DNA of 64,000 nt from JAOUEA01 sp963734685. GTDB taxonomy: Bacteria; Actinomycetota; UBA4738; HRBIN12. Where the stretch lies: positions 62,001 to 126,000 of the forward strand of contig CAVTIC010000001.1 in the NCBI GenBank assembly GCA_963734685.1, read 5' to 3'. How positions within the stretch are numbered: position 1 is the first letter of the stretch; each line of letters begins with the position of its first letter. The translations under genes were made by a program, and so were the position numbers. Below, piece by piece: positions 25,278 through 32,498 of the stretch. The notes under the pieces are model-generated. The model was not told the DNA's origin, searched no databases, and saw nothing but the letters and a program-made list of their open reading frames with translations.

Positions 25278-25829
25278 TCACGCGGTCGCCGTGGCCTCCG
25301 TGCCCCGGTTCGCGTGGCGGAACCCGAGGAACGCGAGCACCGCGAAGAGGACGCCGACCACGATCATCACGTACCCGGCATACACGGCGATCGTCGCCGC
25401 GGTCCACCACCCGTAGGCGTTCAGCAGGATCGCACGGAGCGTCTCACCCTTGAACAGGGTGTCGGCCTTGCCCTGCAGCTCGGCCGCCGTGTCGGGGTCG
25501 AGGCCCTCCTCACGCGCCGCCGCGCTGGTCTCCGAGTACGTGGCGCCCTCATTGACCTCCGCGAGGTGTCCCTGGATGTAGCGCGAGTACGCCTCTGCCT
25601 GTGCGCCGTCGACCACCTGCTGTTCCGCGAAGTCACCGATCTCGGCCTGCTCTTCAGGCGTCATCGCGTCGTAGGGTGGGAACACGATGTTCTGCGGCTC
25701 GAGGCGGTCCGTCACGTTGGATTGCGCGAAGTTTCCGCCGTAGATGGCGAGCCCTCCCAACACGATCAGCGCCACAGCGAGCACCACGCCCGCCGTGCTG
25801 ATGAGCTGGTCCCATGTCTTCCTGTTCAT
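25278..25829 (-). CDS. Membrane protein with extracytoplasmic helical domain, function unknown
   Basis: A 183-residue protein starting at the ATG at 25829 (AAAGG ribosome site upstream). One membrane helix is near the N-terminus (STAGVVLAVALIVLGGLAIY). A hydrophilic domain (about 35-135, PPYDAMTPEEQAEIGDFAEQ and AAELQGKADTLFKGETLRA) follows, and a C-terminal pair of helices holds YAGYVMIVVGVLFAVLAFLGFRH. The central domain is probably outside. It resembles actinobacterial membrane proteins annotated only as hypothetical. The C-terminus is Arg/Thr-rich and short. It is followed by a strong terminator. The longer frame up to 26291 overlaps the divergent regulator and is rejected. Confidence 0.7.
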   Translation of the reverse strand: MNRKTWDQLISTAGVVLAVALIVLGGLAIYGGNFAQSNVTDRLEPQNIVFPPYDAMTPEEQAEIGDFAEQQVVDGAQAEAYSRYIQGHLAEVNEGATYSETSAAAREEGLDPDTAAELQGKADTLFKGETLRAILLNAYGWWTAATIAVYAGYVMIVVGVLFAVLAFLGFRHANRGTEATATA

Positions 25830-26012
25830 CTCGTACCCCTTTCTTCCGAACCCACATCTGTGAGCCTGCGAGACGGAAGGCGTCACGACTGTAGTCGGAC
25901 GGCAGGTCACGGACGGGATGTGGCCCAAGCTCCTCAGGGTCGTTCGTCCGTACGTGGTTGACTCCGGGAGCACCGCACACGGGCGTTCCGGCCGGAGATC
26001 CGAGCCGATATC

Positions 26013-26690
26013 GTGAACACAGCCATGGCAAGTCTCGCCCTGCTCTCCGATCGTCCACCACAGGTGACGCTGCCGGCCGTCGACGAGCTGCTCCCCGACC
26101 TGAAGCTCGAACCCCTGTCGGTCACGTCGATCGCACACGTCCTCGCGCTCGAGCCGGAAGCGGTGCTGGTCGACGCGGCCGAGCATCCCGCCCAGGCATG
26201 GACGGTTCTGGGGTCGCTGCGCGACCGCGACCCCCGCGTGCCGGTCGTGCTCATCGTGGAACGCGACACGCTCGAGCGTTACCCGTGGCACGAGGTGGCC
26301 GACGAGTTCGTGTACCCGGGCGCGCCGGCATCCGAGGTGCGCGTGCGCCTCGCGTTGCTGCGGCGCCGAGCGGGAAGCGGCGACGGCACCGTGACGCGGC
26401 TCGGCCCGCTCGCCCTCGACACCGAGACCTACCGGGTCACAGCGAGCGGGCGTCCCCTCGACCTCACCTACAAGGAGTTCGAGCTGCTCCGTTTCCTCGC
26501 ATCGAACCCGGGACGCGTGTACACCCGGCCGGCCTTGCTACGGGAGGTCTGGGGGTACGACTTCTACGGCGGAACGCGCACGGTCGACGTGCACGTGCGA
26601 CGGCTGCGCGCGAAGCTCGGCCCGGAGCACGAGAACCTGATCGAGACCGTGCGCGGCGTCGGCTACCGGGCCTCCGACCACGAGGCGTAG
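26013..26690 (+). CDS. glnR: GlnR-like orphan OmpR-family regulator (nitrogen control)
   Basis: A 225-residue response-regulator-like protein without an adjacent kinase. The N-terminal domain (1-110) has VLVDAAEHPAQAWTVLGSLR where a receiver would hold its phospho-Asp. The pattern LVD-x-R/A matches GlnR of actinobacteria, which works without normal phosphorylation. The C-terminal winged helix has LDLTYKEFELLRFLA, PGRVYTRPALLREVWGYDF, GGTRTVDVHVRRLRAKLG and ETVRGVGYR, nearly the GlnR sequence. GlnR switches glutamine synthetase and ammonium transport genes. A fitting array of GlnR half-sites precedes glnA 4 kb away (30895-30932). The start is GTG 26013; ATG 26025 is possible. It could be a related OmpR regulator, but the context favours GlnR. 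Confidence 0.7.
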   Translation: MNTAMASLALLSDRPPQVTLPAVDELLPDLKLEPLSVTSIAHVLALEPEAVLVDAAEHPAQAWTVLGSLRDRDPRVPVVLIVERDTLERYPWHEVADEFVYPGAPASEVRVRLALLRRRAGSGDGTVTRLGPLALDTETYRVTASGRPLDLTYKEFELLRFLASNPGRVYTRPALLREVWGYDFYGGTRTVDVHVRRLRAKLGPEHENLIETVRGVGYRASDHEA

Positions 26691-27031
26691 GCCCGACCCC
26701 GACCAACGACCGGGACCGCACGACCTAGCACGTCGTCGTCACGGCGAAATGACTCGACCGGGCTCTGCGCTCGGACGTGCTGTAGCGCCGATGACCCGGG
26801 TGAGAACGGCGAGATCGGGACCGCGGCACTCGTCCCCCCGGGCGACCTCCCCTCGGTCACGCGGCACCCGCCGCCGTTCCCCGGCTCGCGTCGGCGACCG
26901 CCGCGGCAGCCCTCGGGCGCCCGCGCCGAGGCGATCCGGTGCACCGGGTCCCGTCCGCTCCTCCCTCGCGGACGGGACCTCGGTGCGTCCCGTTTCTCCC
27001 TGGCCCGCGCTCTCGAGCTCTTCGCCTGACT
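26691..27031. other. Convergent intergenic region, 341 bases
   Basis: This stretch lies between the ends of the GlnR-like gene (plus) and the cNMP/DUF294 gene (minus). Apart from the long inverted repeat at 26942-26985 I see no gene: open frames on both strands are Arg/Pro-rich shadows without ribosome sites. There are several GC-rich direct and inverted words, typical of an untranslated 3' zone. Confidence 0.5.
26942..26985. terminator. Long hairpin terminator between convergent genes
   Basis: GGTCCCGTCCGC (26947-26958) pairs with GCGGACGGGACC (26968-26979) around a 9-base loop. The stem continues outward with CACCG (26942-26946) and CGGTG (26981-26985) past a single bulged T at 26980, for 17 base pairs in all. 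Sitting between two converging genes, it can terminate both. On the plus side CGTTTCTCC gives a weak pyrimidine tail. Confidence 0.7.
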
Positions 27032-28549
27032 TCAGCGGGGGAACATCCGTCCACCGCCCTGATGCTTCGGTCCGTGCTGCTCCAGGTCCGTGACCGCGCC
27101 GGCGAGCACGTGGAGTGCAGCAGACAGCGTTCGATGAGCGATCGGCCCCAGCGAGTCGGGGTCCACGAAGTCGTCGACCTGGTCGCCCCGTTCGGCCTGC
27201 TCGACATGGTGGGTGAGTCTCAGTCTCCATAGGAACCGGAACGCTTCCTCGAGATCGTCGCGGAGCCGATCGGAGATCATCCCGACCGAGGCCGCGCCAT
27301 GGAGGCGCTCGAGTGTGCGGTTCTGCGTGAAGCCTCCCGCGATCGCGTAGAACCGAGCCAGGTTCGTGATGATCGTGATGCCGCCGTGCTTCAGGTCGAG
27401 CGAGCCCGCATGCTCGCCACCCCGCTCCACGACGAGGTCTCGGACCCGACCGACCGGCGGGCGCAACTGGAGCACGGTCGAAGCGAGCCGGCCGAGGAAC
27501 GCGGGGTCTTTCCCAGCGGTGCGGATCACCTCGTCGAGCGTGGGTTCGATGTCGACGGCGCCGGTCACCCGGCGGTAGTCGAAAGCGATGCCCGTGATGC
27601 GGGCGGCCATTAGGTCAGGGTCCGACACGTACTGCTCGAACCGCCGTCGCCAGCCTGACTCGGTGCGGCGCCACGCAGGGTTCTCGGCCATCACGTTGCC
27701 GCGGCATCGGGCGATCCCGCACGCCTCGAGTCCGTCTGTCACCGCTGTAGCCACGCGGGCGAAGTACGGGTCGGCCTCGTCAAGGTTGTCGTCGCTGCAG
27801 CCGTACGCGATCGCATGGTCCTGATCGGTGCCCAACGCTTGCTCGTGTCGTGCAGCGCTCCCGAGCGCCACCCATGCGAACGCGCACGGTGGCGCTCCCC
27901 TCGCCGCGACTGACATGTCGACCAGCCGTCTGGTCAGTTCGTCGATCGTCGTGCCGACGACGTGGCCGATGTCGACCGGGTCGACGCCGTCGTCGAGGAG
28001 AGAGCCGATCATCTCCGGCAGGAGCCTCGAGGCGGCGATGACGTCGTCGACGTCGCCGGCATCGCGGATCGCCACGGCGAGATCGTCACCTGCGCCGCCT
28101 GCACGACGAACGTGCTCCTCGACCGAGGCGCGCTCCGCCCACCGACCGACGCTCCTCGCGAGGTACGCAAGGCCTTCGGGCGTGCCCAGCAGTGCTCGAG
28201 CCTGGTCGGGGCCGATCAGGTAGCAGCTGGTCTCGGCGCGAGCGCGGACCGAGAGGGCAGGCCCGAGCCCGGAGAGGACGGAGATGCCGAAGACCTCGCC
28301 CTCCCCCAGGTGATCGAGCGGGCGGTCGTCGTCGTAGAGGTCCACCACGCCAGCGCGCACCACGAACAGGCCCGGAGCCGGCTCGGCGCCCTGCCGCAGG
28401 ATCGTCTCACCCGGAGAGTACGACTCGACGCGGACGTCGCCGACGAGTTCGGCAACACCGTCCGCAGGAAGGTGCGCGAACGGAGGGAACCGGGCGAGGA
28501 ACGCCACGACCTCGTCGCGATGCGCCGCACCGGCTGGAGGTGGATCCAT
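27032..28549 (-). CDS. cNMP-binding + DUF294 nucleotidyltransferase-like regulator
   Basis: A 505-residue two-part protein. Residues about 15-130 form a cyclic-nucleotide-binding beta-barrel (FARFPPFAHLPADGVAELV-like opening, GETILRQGAEPAPGLFVVRAG, LGEGEVFGISVL). The rest is a DUF294 nucleotidyltransferase-like domain: FAWVALGSAARHEQALGTDQDHAIAY is the GSAGRxEQ..TDQD active-site motif, here with Ala for the middle Gly. A DUF294_C helical domain has DLKHGGITIITNLARFYAI. The CBS pair common in this family is missing. Relatives include GlnD-like signalling proteins; substrates are unknown. It begins at GTG 28549. Given the cyclase genes at 38068 and 61363, cAMP sensing is a reasonable guess. Confidence 0.8.
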   Translation of the reverse strand: MDPPPAGAAHRDEVVAFLARFPPFAHLPADGVAELVGDVRVESYSPGETILRQGAEPAPGLFVVRAGVVDLYDDDRPLDHLGEGEVFGISVLSGLGPALSVRARAETSCYLIGPDQARALLGTPEGLAYLARSVGRWAERASVEEHVRRAGGAGDDLAVAIRDAGDVDDVIAASRLLPEMIGSLLDDGVDPVDIGHVVGTTIDELTRRLVDMSVAARGAPPCAFAWVALGSAARHEQALGTDQDHAIAYGCSDDNLDEADPYFARVATAVTDGLEACGIARCRGNVMAENPAWRRTESGWRRRFEQYVSDPDLMAARITGIAFDYRRVTGAVDIEPTLDEVIRTAGKDPAFLGRLASTVLQLRPPVGRVRDLVVERGGEHAGSLDLKHGGITIITNLARFYAIAGGFTQNRTLERLHGAASVGMISDRLRDDLEEAFRFLWRLRLTHHVEQAERGDQVDDFVDPDSLGPIAHRTLSAALHVLAGAVTDLEQHGPKHQGGGRMFPR

Positions 28550-28741
28550 CAGACGTCCCTCGCCCGGGTTCCGTCCTCGGCAGTTCAGCGGGCTCGGCGT
28601 GTCCCCTTGTCCACTCGGAGAAGTCCATCAGCACGACCGACTCGTTGCCGACGTCGGTCTGCGTGATCGGCTTCATCGTCTTGGTCGGGCTCCACCGTAG
28701 TCCTCTTCGCGATGCTCGGTCCAGGGGGTAGCCTTCCCGGC

Positions 28742-30129
28742 ATGTCGACGACGAGCCCTCCGTTCGTGCCGATCGAGGGCGCCGGCGACATCCGGCGAAC
28801 GATCCCATCCCGCGAGGAGCGCGAGGCCCTGGGCAAGGCGTTGCGGCAGCGGGTGCCGAGGAAGACGCACGGGCAGTGGCGAGCGGCGCCCGGCCGGCCC
28901 GACCCGGTCGAGGTGGTCCGCGCGCGTAACCGCGGACGCCAGCAGCGGCTGGTACCGATCCGGATCGGACGGATGGTCGCCTCGCCCTTCGCCTTCTACC
29001 GAGGCTCGGCCGACCTCATGGCGATCGACCTCCGCCCGACGCCGGCCACCGGTCTCGTCGTGCAGCTCTGCGGCGATGCGCACCTGTCGAACTTCGGGCT
29101 CTACGGATCGCCGGAACGACGGCTCGTGACGGATATCAACGACTTCGACGAGACGAACCGCGGACGGTGGGAGTGGGACGTGAAGCGCCTGGTCGCGAGC
29201 GTGGAGCTCTGCGGGCGTGACAACGGGCTCAGCGAGGACCTTCGATCCGAGGCGGTGGCGACCGCCTCCCGGGCATATCGCACGCTCCTCTCGGTGACCG
29301 GACCGCGCCCCCGCCTCGACGTGCACTACCTGGCCTTCGGGGAAGGCGACGGGCTCCCCGAACATTGGTGTCCGGAGATGGTGGCGATCGCCGAACGGGA
29401 GGGCAAGCGAGCGCATCGACGGACCCATGAGCAACTCGGCGTTCGCCTCACCGACGACGGCGGGGGCGCTTCCACGTCGACCCTCCGGTGCTGACGGCGC
29501 CCAACCGGCGTATCCGCGATTCGGTGATCGAGGCGCTGGATGGGTACCTGGCGACGGTCTCGCCCGACATCCAGGAGCTGCTGAAGGACTACGGGGTGCT
29601 CGACGTCGCGCACAAGGTCGTCGGGGTCGGGAGCGTCGGCACCCGCGACTACGTCGTGCTCTTGCAGGGGAACCACGAGGGCGACCACCTGTTCCTGCAG
29701 GTGAAGGAGGCGCTGCCCTCCGTCGTTCGCGACCCGGCGCTCCCCGCTCGGCCGCACCACGGCGAGCACGTGGTCGACGGCCAGCGGCGCATCCAGTCGG
29801 TGAGCGACCCGTTCCTCGGCTGGACCAACGTCGGCTCGCGCTCGTACTACGTGCGGCAACTGCGCGACATGAAGGGGGGGGTGCGCCCCGAGATGCTGCA
29901 AGGGCGCGCGCTCGTCGACTACGCGGAGCTCTGCGGCACGCTCCTCGGCAAGGCCCATGCGCGCACGGGCTACCCCGCCATGATCGCGAGCTACTGCGGC
30001 ACGAACGACCGCTTCGACGAGGCGATGGTGTCGTTCGCCAGGGCGTACGCCGACCAGGTCGAGCGCGACCACGCAGCCCTCTCGAACACCGTGAAGGCGG
30101 GCACGATGCCCGCGGAGACCGGCATCTGA
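28742..30129 (+). pseudogene. DUF2252 protein, frameshifted in a G-run near 29460
   Basis: Two frames together make one DUF2252 protein of about 460 residues. The first part (28742-29460) has FAFYRGSADLMAIDL, CGDAHLSNFGLYGSPERRLV, DINDFDETNRGRWEWDVKRL and ASVELCGRDNGL. The second (to 30129) has LDVAHKVVGVGSVGTRDYVVLL, LQVKEALPSV and LLGKAHARTG. DUF2252 shares distant kinase-like motifs (GDAHxxNFG) with aminoglycoside phosphotransferases; its role is unknown. The break falls at a run of five G in GGCGGGGGCGC. Adding one G restores a continuous frame (DDGGGRFHVDPPVL). The first frame would otherwise stop at 29494, and the second could start only at 29488. I take this as an indel error or recent mutation. 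Confidence 0.75.
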
Positions 30130-30362
30130 GACGTGGTCGGCGGGGGGTCCCGTCGTCGCGATCGGACGAAGACGTACACTTGGGGAAGACGCGACCCCCG
30201 TACCTGTCGGGAGAAGACCCACTCACGGGGACTCGCCTCCATCCGGTCCCGATCGCTGGTCCCAGCGAAGGCTTGATACCCCGAGCGGGTTTCGCTCTCG
30301 ATCTGGCTCACGTTGGCCCCAGATGTTCAGGGGCGACATGTATCGAGCAAGGGAGCACACAC

Positions 30363-30671
30363 ATGAAGCACGTGCGCGTAGCAACCTACGAGATCAAGCA
30401 GGGCTCCTTCCAGGAGATCGCCGACCTCGCCCGCCAGGGCATGCTTCGGACCTTCCAGGAGCAGCCCGGGTTCATCAAGTACGGCCTTGCCGACCTCGGT
30501 GACAGGACCTGTCTGTCACTCAGCCTGTGGGAAACCCACAAAGACGCCGACGCGGCGGTCCCCGTGGCCACGAACTGGGTTCGTGAGAATCTCGCGGACC
30601 GGGTCGAACTACGGTCGAACATGATCGGCGACCTTGCCTTCTTCGAGGGCAAGATCCCCGCGAAGGTCTGA
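30363..30671 (+). CDS. Antibiotic-biosynthesis-monooxygenase-like (ABM) protein
   Basis: A 102-residue protein with a ferredoxin-like dimeric alpha/beta-barrel layout: MKHVRVATYEIKQGSFQEIAD, GMLRTFQEQPGFIKYGLADLG, then CLSLSLWETHKDADAAVPVA. The QPGF..Y and LW.T.EDA-type features are typical of ABM-fold proteins, which act on quinones, haem or small aromatics, or have no known reaction. No catalytic residue can be named. The ATG at 30363 follows AGGGAG by 6 bases, a strong ribosome site. A hairpin terminator comes directly after the gene, so it is probably monocistronic. Confidence 0.75.
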   Translation: MKHVRVATYEIKQGSFQEIADLARQGMLRTFQEQPGFIKYGLADLGDRTCLSLSLWETHKDADAAVPVATNWVRENLADRVELRSNMIGDLAFFEGKIPAKV

Positions 30672-30686
30672 TCGGTCTGTAGCGCC

Positions 30687-30725
30687 CGAGCTGAGGGAGC
30701 CTGCCTCGGTGGGCTCCCTCGCTCG
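30687..30725 (+). terminator. Hairpin terminator after the ABM gene
   Basis: GAGGGAGCC (30693-30701) pairs with GGCTCCCTC (30712-30720). The stem continues with CGAGC (30687-30691) and GCTCG (30721-30725) around one bulged T, giving 14 base pairs and a 10-base loop. It begins 15 bases after the stop codon. Confidence 0.7.
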
Positions 30726-30760
30726 CTGATCGCCGAGAGCCTCGTGGTGAGGACGGGACA

Positions 30761-30898
30761 CTGCGAGCGACGTTCGCAGGGATCGGACTCGTCTTCATCG
30801 GTATTGTCGCCCTGATGATCGCGCCGATGTTCTATCTCATGACGAGGCACGCCTGCTTCCACCGTTGGCCACTCCCGGCCGATACGCCCAGCAAGTAA
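30761..30898 (+). CDS. Possible 45-residue single-pass membrane peptide, CTG start
   Basis: A frame from CTG at 30761 to TAA at 30896 encodes LRATFAGIGLVFIGIVALMIAP and then FYLMTRHACFHRWPLPADTPSK. One clear membrane helix of about 22 residues is followed by a basic, Pro-containing tail. GAGGA lies 7 bases before the CTG, a good ribosome site, but no ATG, GTG or TTG occurs in frame before the helix. The hydrophobic pattern is unlikely by chance in this GC-rich DNA, yet the rare start keeps this tentative. The stop codon lies inside the first half-site of the GlnR box. An ATG at 30815 would give only the end. Confidence 0.3.
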   Translation: MRATFAGIGLVFIGIVALMIAPMFYLMTRHACFHRWPLPADTPSK

Positions 30899-30932
30899 CG
30901 CAGAGTTAACCGGCGGGTAACAGCGGCGTGGC
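30895..30932 (+). promoter_or_regulatory. GlnR-type operator: four half-sites at 11-base intervals before glnA
   Basis: GTAAC (30895), TTAAC (30906), GTAAC (30917) and GTGGC (30928) follow one another at exact 11-base spacing, each separated by 6 bases. The consensus reported for actinobacterial GlnR is gTnAC-n6-GaAAC-n6 repeated, so three good and one weak half-site match in sequence and spacing. It ends 51 bases before the glnA GTG at 30984. A GlnR-like regulator is encoded at 26013. Expected role: control of glutamine synthetase by nitrogen supply. Confidence 0.6.
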
Positions 30933-30983
30933 CCCTCACCTTTAGTCTCGTTGCAACCGTCGAGCGACAAGGGGGAAGCGCGC

Positions 30984-32405
30984 GTGGCAACGCCGAAGGA
31001 CGTCATCGCGATGGCCAAGGAGCAGGGAGCCGAGATCATCGACTTCCGGTTCACGGACCTGCCGGGTCAGGTGCAGCACCTGTCGGTGCCGGCGCACGAG
31101 CTGACCGAGGCCAAGCTCACGGAGGGGCAGCCGTTCGACGGCTCGTCGATCCGCGGGTTCCAGGAGATCCAGGAGTCGGACATGCTGCTGATGCCCGACC
31201 CCGATTCCGCGTACATGGACCCGTTCACGAAGCACCCGACGCTGAACATCACGTGCTTCGTGAAGGACCCGGTGACCGGTGAGGACTACTCGCGCGACCC
31301 ACGCAACATCGCGCGCAAGGCCGAGCTGTACCTGAAGCAGACGGGCATCGCCGACCGCTCGTACTGGGGTCCCGAGGCGGAGTTCTACATCTTCGACTCG
31401 ATCCGCTACGACCAGAGCCAGTTCGAGGGGTATTACCACATCGATTCCGTGGCGGGCGCGTGGGCGACCGGCCGCGTCGAGGAAGGCGGCAACCTCGGCT
31501 ACAAGCCCCGGTTCAAAGGCGGGTACTTCGCGCTTCCCCCGATGGACAAGTACCAGGACCTGCGTACCGACATGGTGCTGAACCTCGAGAAGGTCGGCCT
31601 CACGATCGAGGTGCACCACCACGAGGTCGGCACCGCCGGCCAGGCCGAGATCGACATGCGCTACGACACGCTGCTGACCACGGCCGACAACGTCATGAAG
31701 TACAAGTACGTCGTCAAGAACACGGCATACCAGGCCGGCAAGACGGTGACGTTCATGCCGAAGCCGCTGTTCATGGACAACGGCTCGGGCATGCACACGC
31801 ACCAGTCACTGTGGGAAGGCGACGAGAACCTCTTCTGGGACGAGGTCGGGTACGGCGGCATCAGCGACACGGCCCGCTGGTACATCGGCGGCCTGATCGC
31901 CCACGCGCCGGCGCTGCTCGCGTTCACGAACCCGACGACGAACTCGTACCGCCGGCTGGTGCCGGGCTACGAGGCGCCGATCAAGCTCGTGTACTCGCAG
32001 CGGAACCGGAGCGCGTGCGTGCGCATCCCGCTCGGGTCGAAGAGCCCGTCGGCCAAGCGCCTGGAGTTCCGCACGCCGGACCCCTCATGCAATCCGTACC
32101 TGGCGTTCAGCGCGATGCTGCTGGCGGGCATCGACGGCATCAGGAACAAGATCGAGCCGCCTGACCCGATCGACAAGGACCTCTACGACCTGCCGCCCGA
32201 GGAGCACGCGGCGGTGAAGCAGGTGCCCGGGTCGCTGCTCGAGGTGCTCGGCGAGCTGGAAGCCGACCACCAGTGGCTGCTGGAAGGCGGCGTCTTCACG
32301 CAGGACGTGATCGACACCTGGATCGAGTACAAGCGCCTCGAGGAGCACGACGCGGTCGCCTTGCGCCCGCACCCCCACGAGTTCGGGCTCTACTACGACG
32401 TCTGA
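30984..32405 (+). CDS. glnA: Glutamine synthetase, type I-beta (adenylylatable)
   Basis: A 473-residue enzyme that makes glutamine from glutamate, ammonia and ATP. It shows FRFTDLPGQVQHLSVP, the beta-Grasp signature FDGSSIRGFQEIQESDM, WGPEAEFYIFD (metal Glu), HHHEVGTAGQAEIDMRY, and KPLFMDNGSGMHTHQSLW. RRLVPGYEAPIKLVYS and NRSACVRIP are also present. Tyr401 in KDLYDLPPEE is the adenylylation site that GlnE would modify, and glnE is in this window (49801). The start is GTG 30984, with AAGGGGGAAG 7 bases before; a TTG at 30951 is also in frame but would overlap the promoter. It is probably monocistronic and regulated by the GlnR box. A terminator follows at 32448. Confidence 0.95.
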   Translation: MATPKDVIAMAKEQGAEIIDFRFTDLPGQVQHLSVPAHELTEAKLTEGQPFDGSSIRGFQEIQESDMLLMPDPDSAYMDPFTKHPTLNITCFVKDPVTGEDYSRDPRNIARKAELYLKQTGIADRSYWGPEAEFYIFDSIRYDQSQFEGYYHIDSVAGAWATGRVEEGGNLGYKPRFKGGYFALPPMDKYQDLRTDMVLNLEKVGLTIEVHHHEVGTAGQAEIDMRYDTLLTTADNVMKYKYVVKNTAYQAGKTVTFMPKPLFMDNGSGMHTHQSLWEGDENLFWDEVGYGGISDTARWYIGGLIAHAPALLAFTNPTTNSYRRLVPGYEAPIKLVYSQRNRSACVRIPLGSKSPSAKRLEFRTPDPSCNPYLAFSAMLLAGIDGIRNKIEPPDPIDKDLYDLPPEEHAAVKQVPGSLLEVLGELEADHQWLLEGGVFTQDVIDTWIEYKRLEEHDAVALRPHPHEFGLYYDV

Positions 32406-32447
32406 GTCGGTCGATCTGGTCAGCCGCCGGGCATGGATCGTGACGAT

Positions 32448-32475
32448 CGAGGGCGGGCCTCCGGGCCCGCCCTCG
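32448..32475. terminator. Bidirectional hairpin terminator after glnA
   Basis: CGAGGGCGGGCC (32448-32459) pairs perfectly with GGCCCGCCCTCG (32464-32475) with a 4-base loop. It lies between glnA and the converging dihydroxyacetone-kinase gene, 43 bases after the glnA stop, and can serve both. There is no long T-run. Confidence 0.72.
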
Positions 32476-32498
32476 GTTCGTCTCAGGCCCGATGGTCC

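Larger units (their letters stand above)
30672..30983 (+). other. Intergenic region before glnA
   Basis: This 312-base stretch holds a terminator (30687-30725), a possible CTG-started membrane peptide gene (30761-30898) and the GlnR-type half-site array (30895-30932). The glnA leader follows. A plausible -10 element is TTTAGT near 30951, downstream of the half-sites, but I cannot assign the start site with confidence. Confidence 0.5.

Noticed and set aside
28550..28741. Small minus-strand frame from 28676 (MKPITQTDVGNESVVLMDF)
   Set aside because: It runs into the start of the cNMP/DUF294 gene in another frame and ends inside it, with no ribosome site, so it is not a credible gene.
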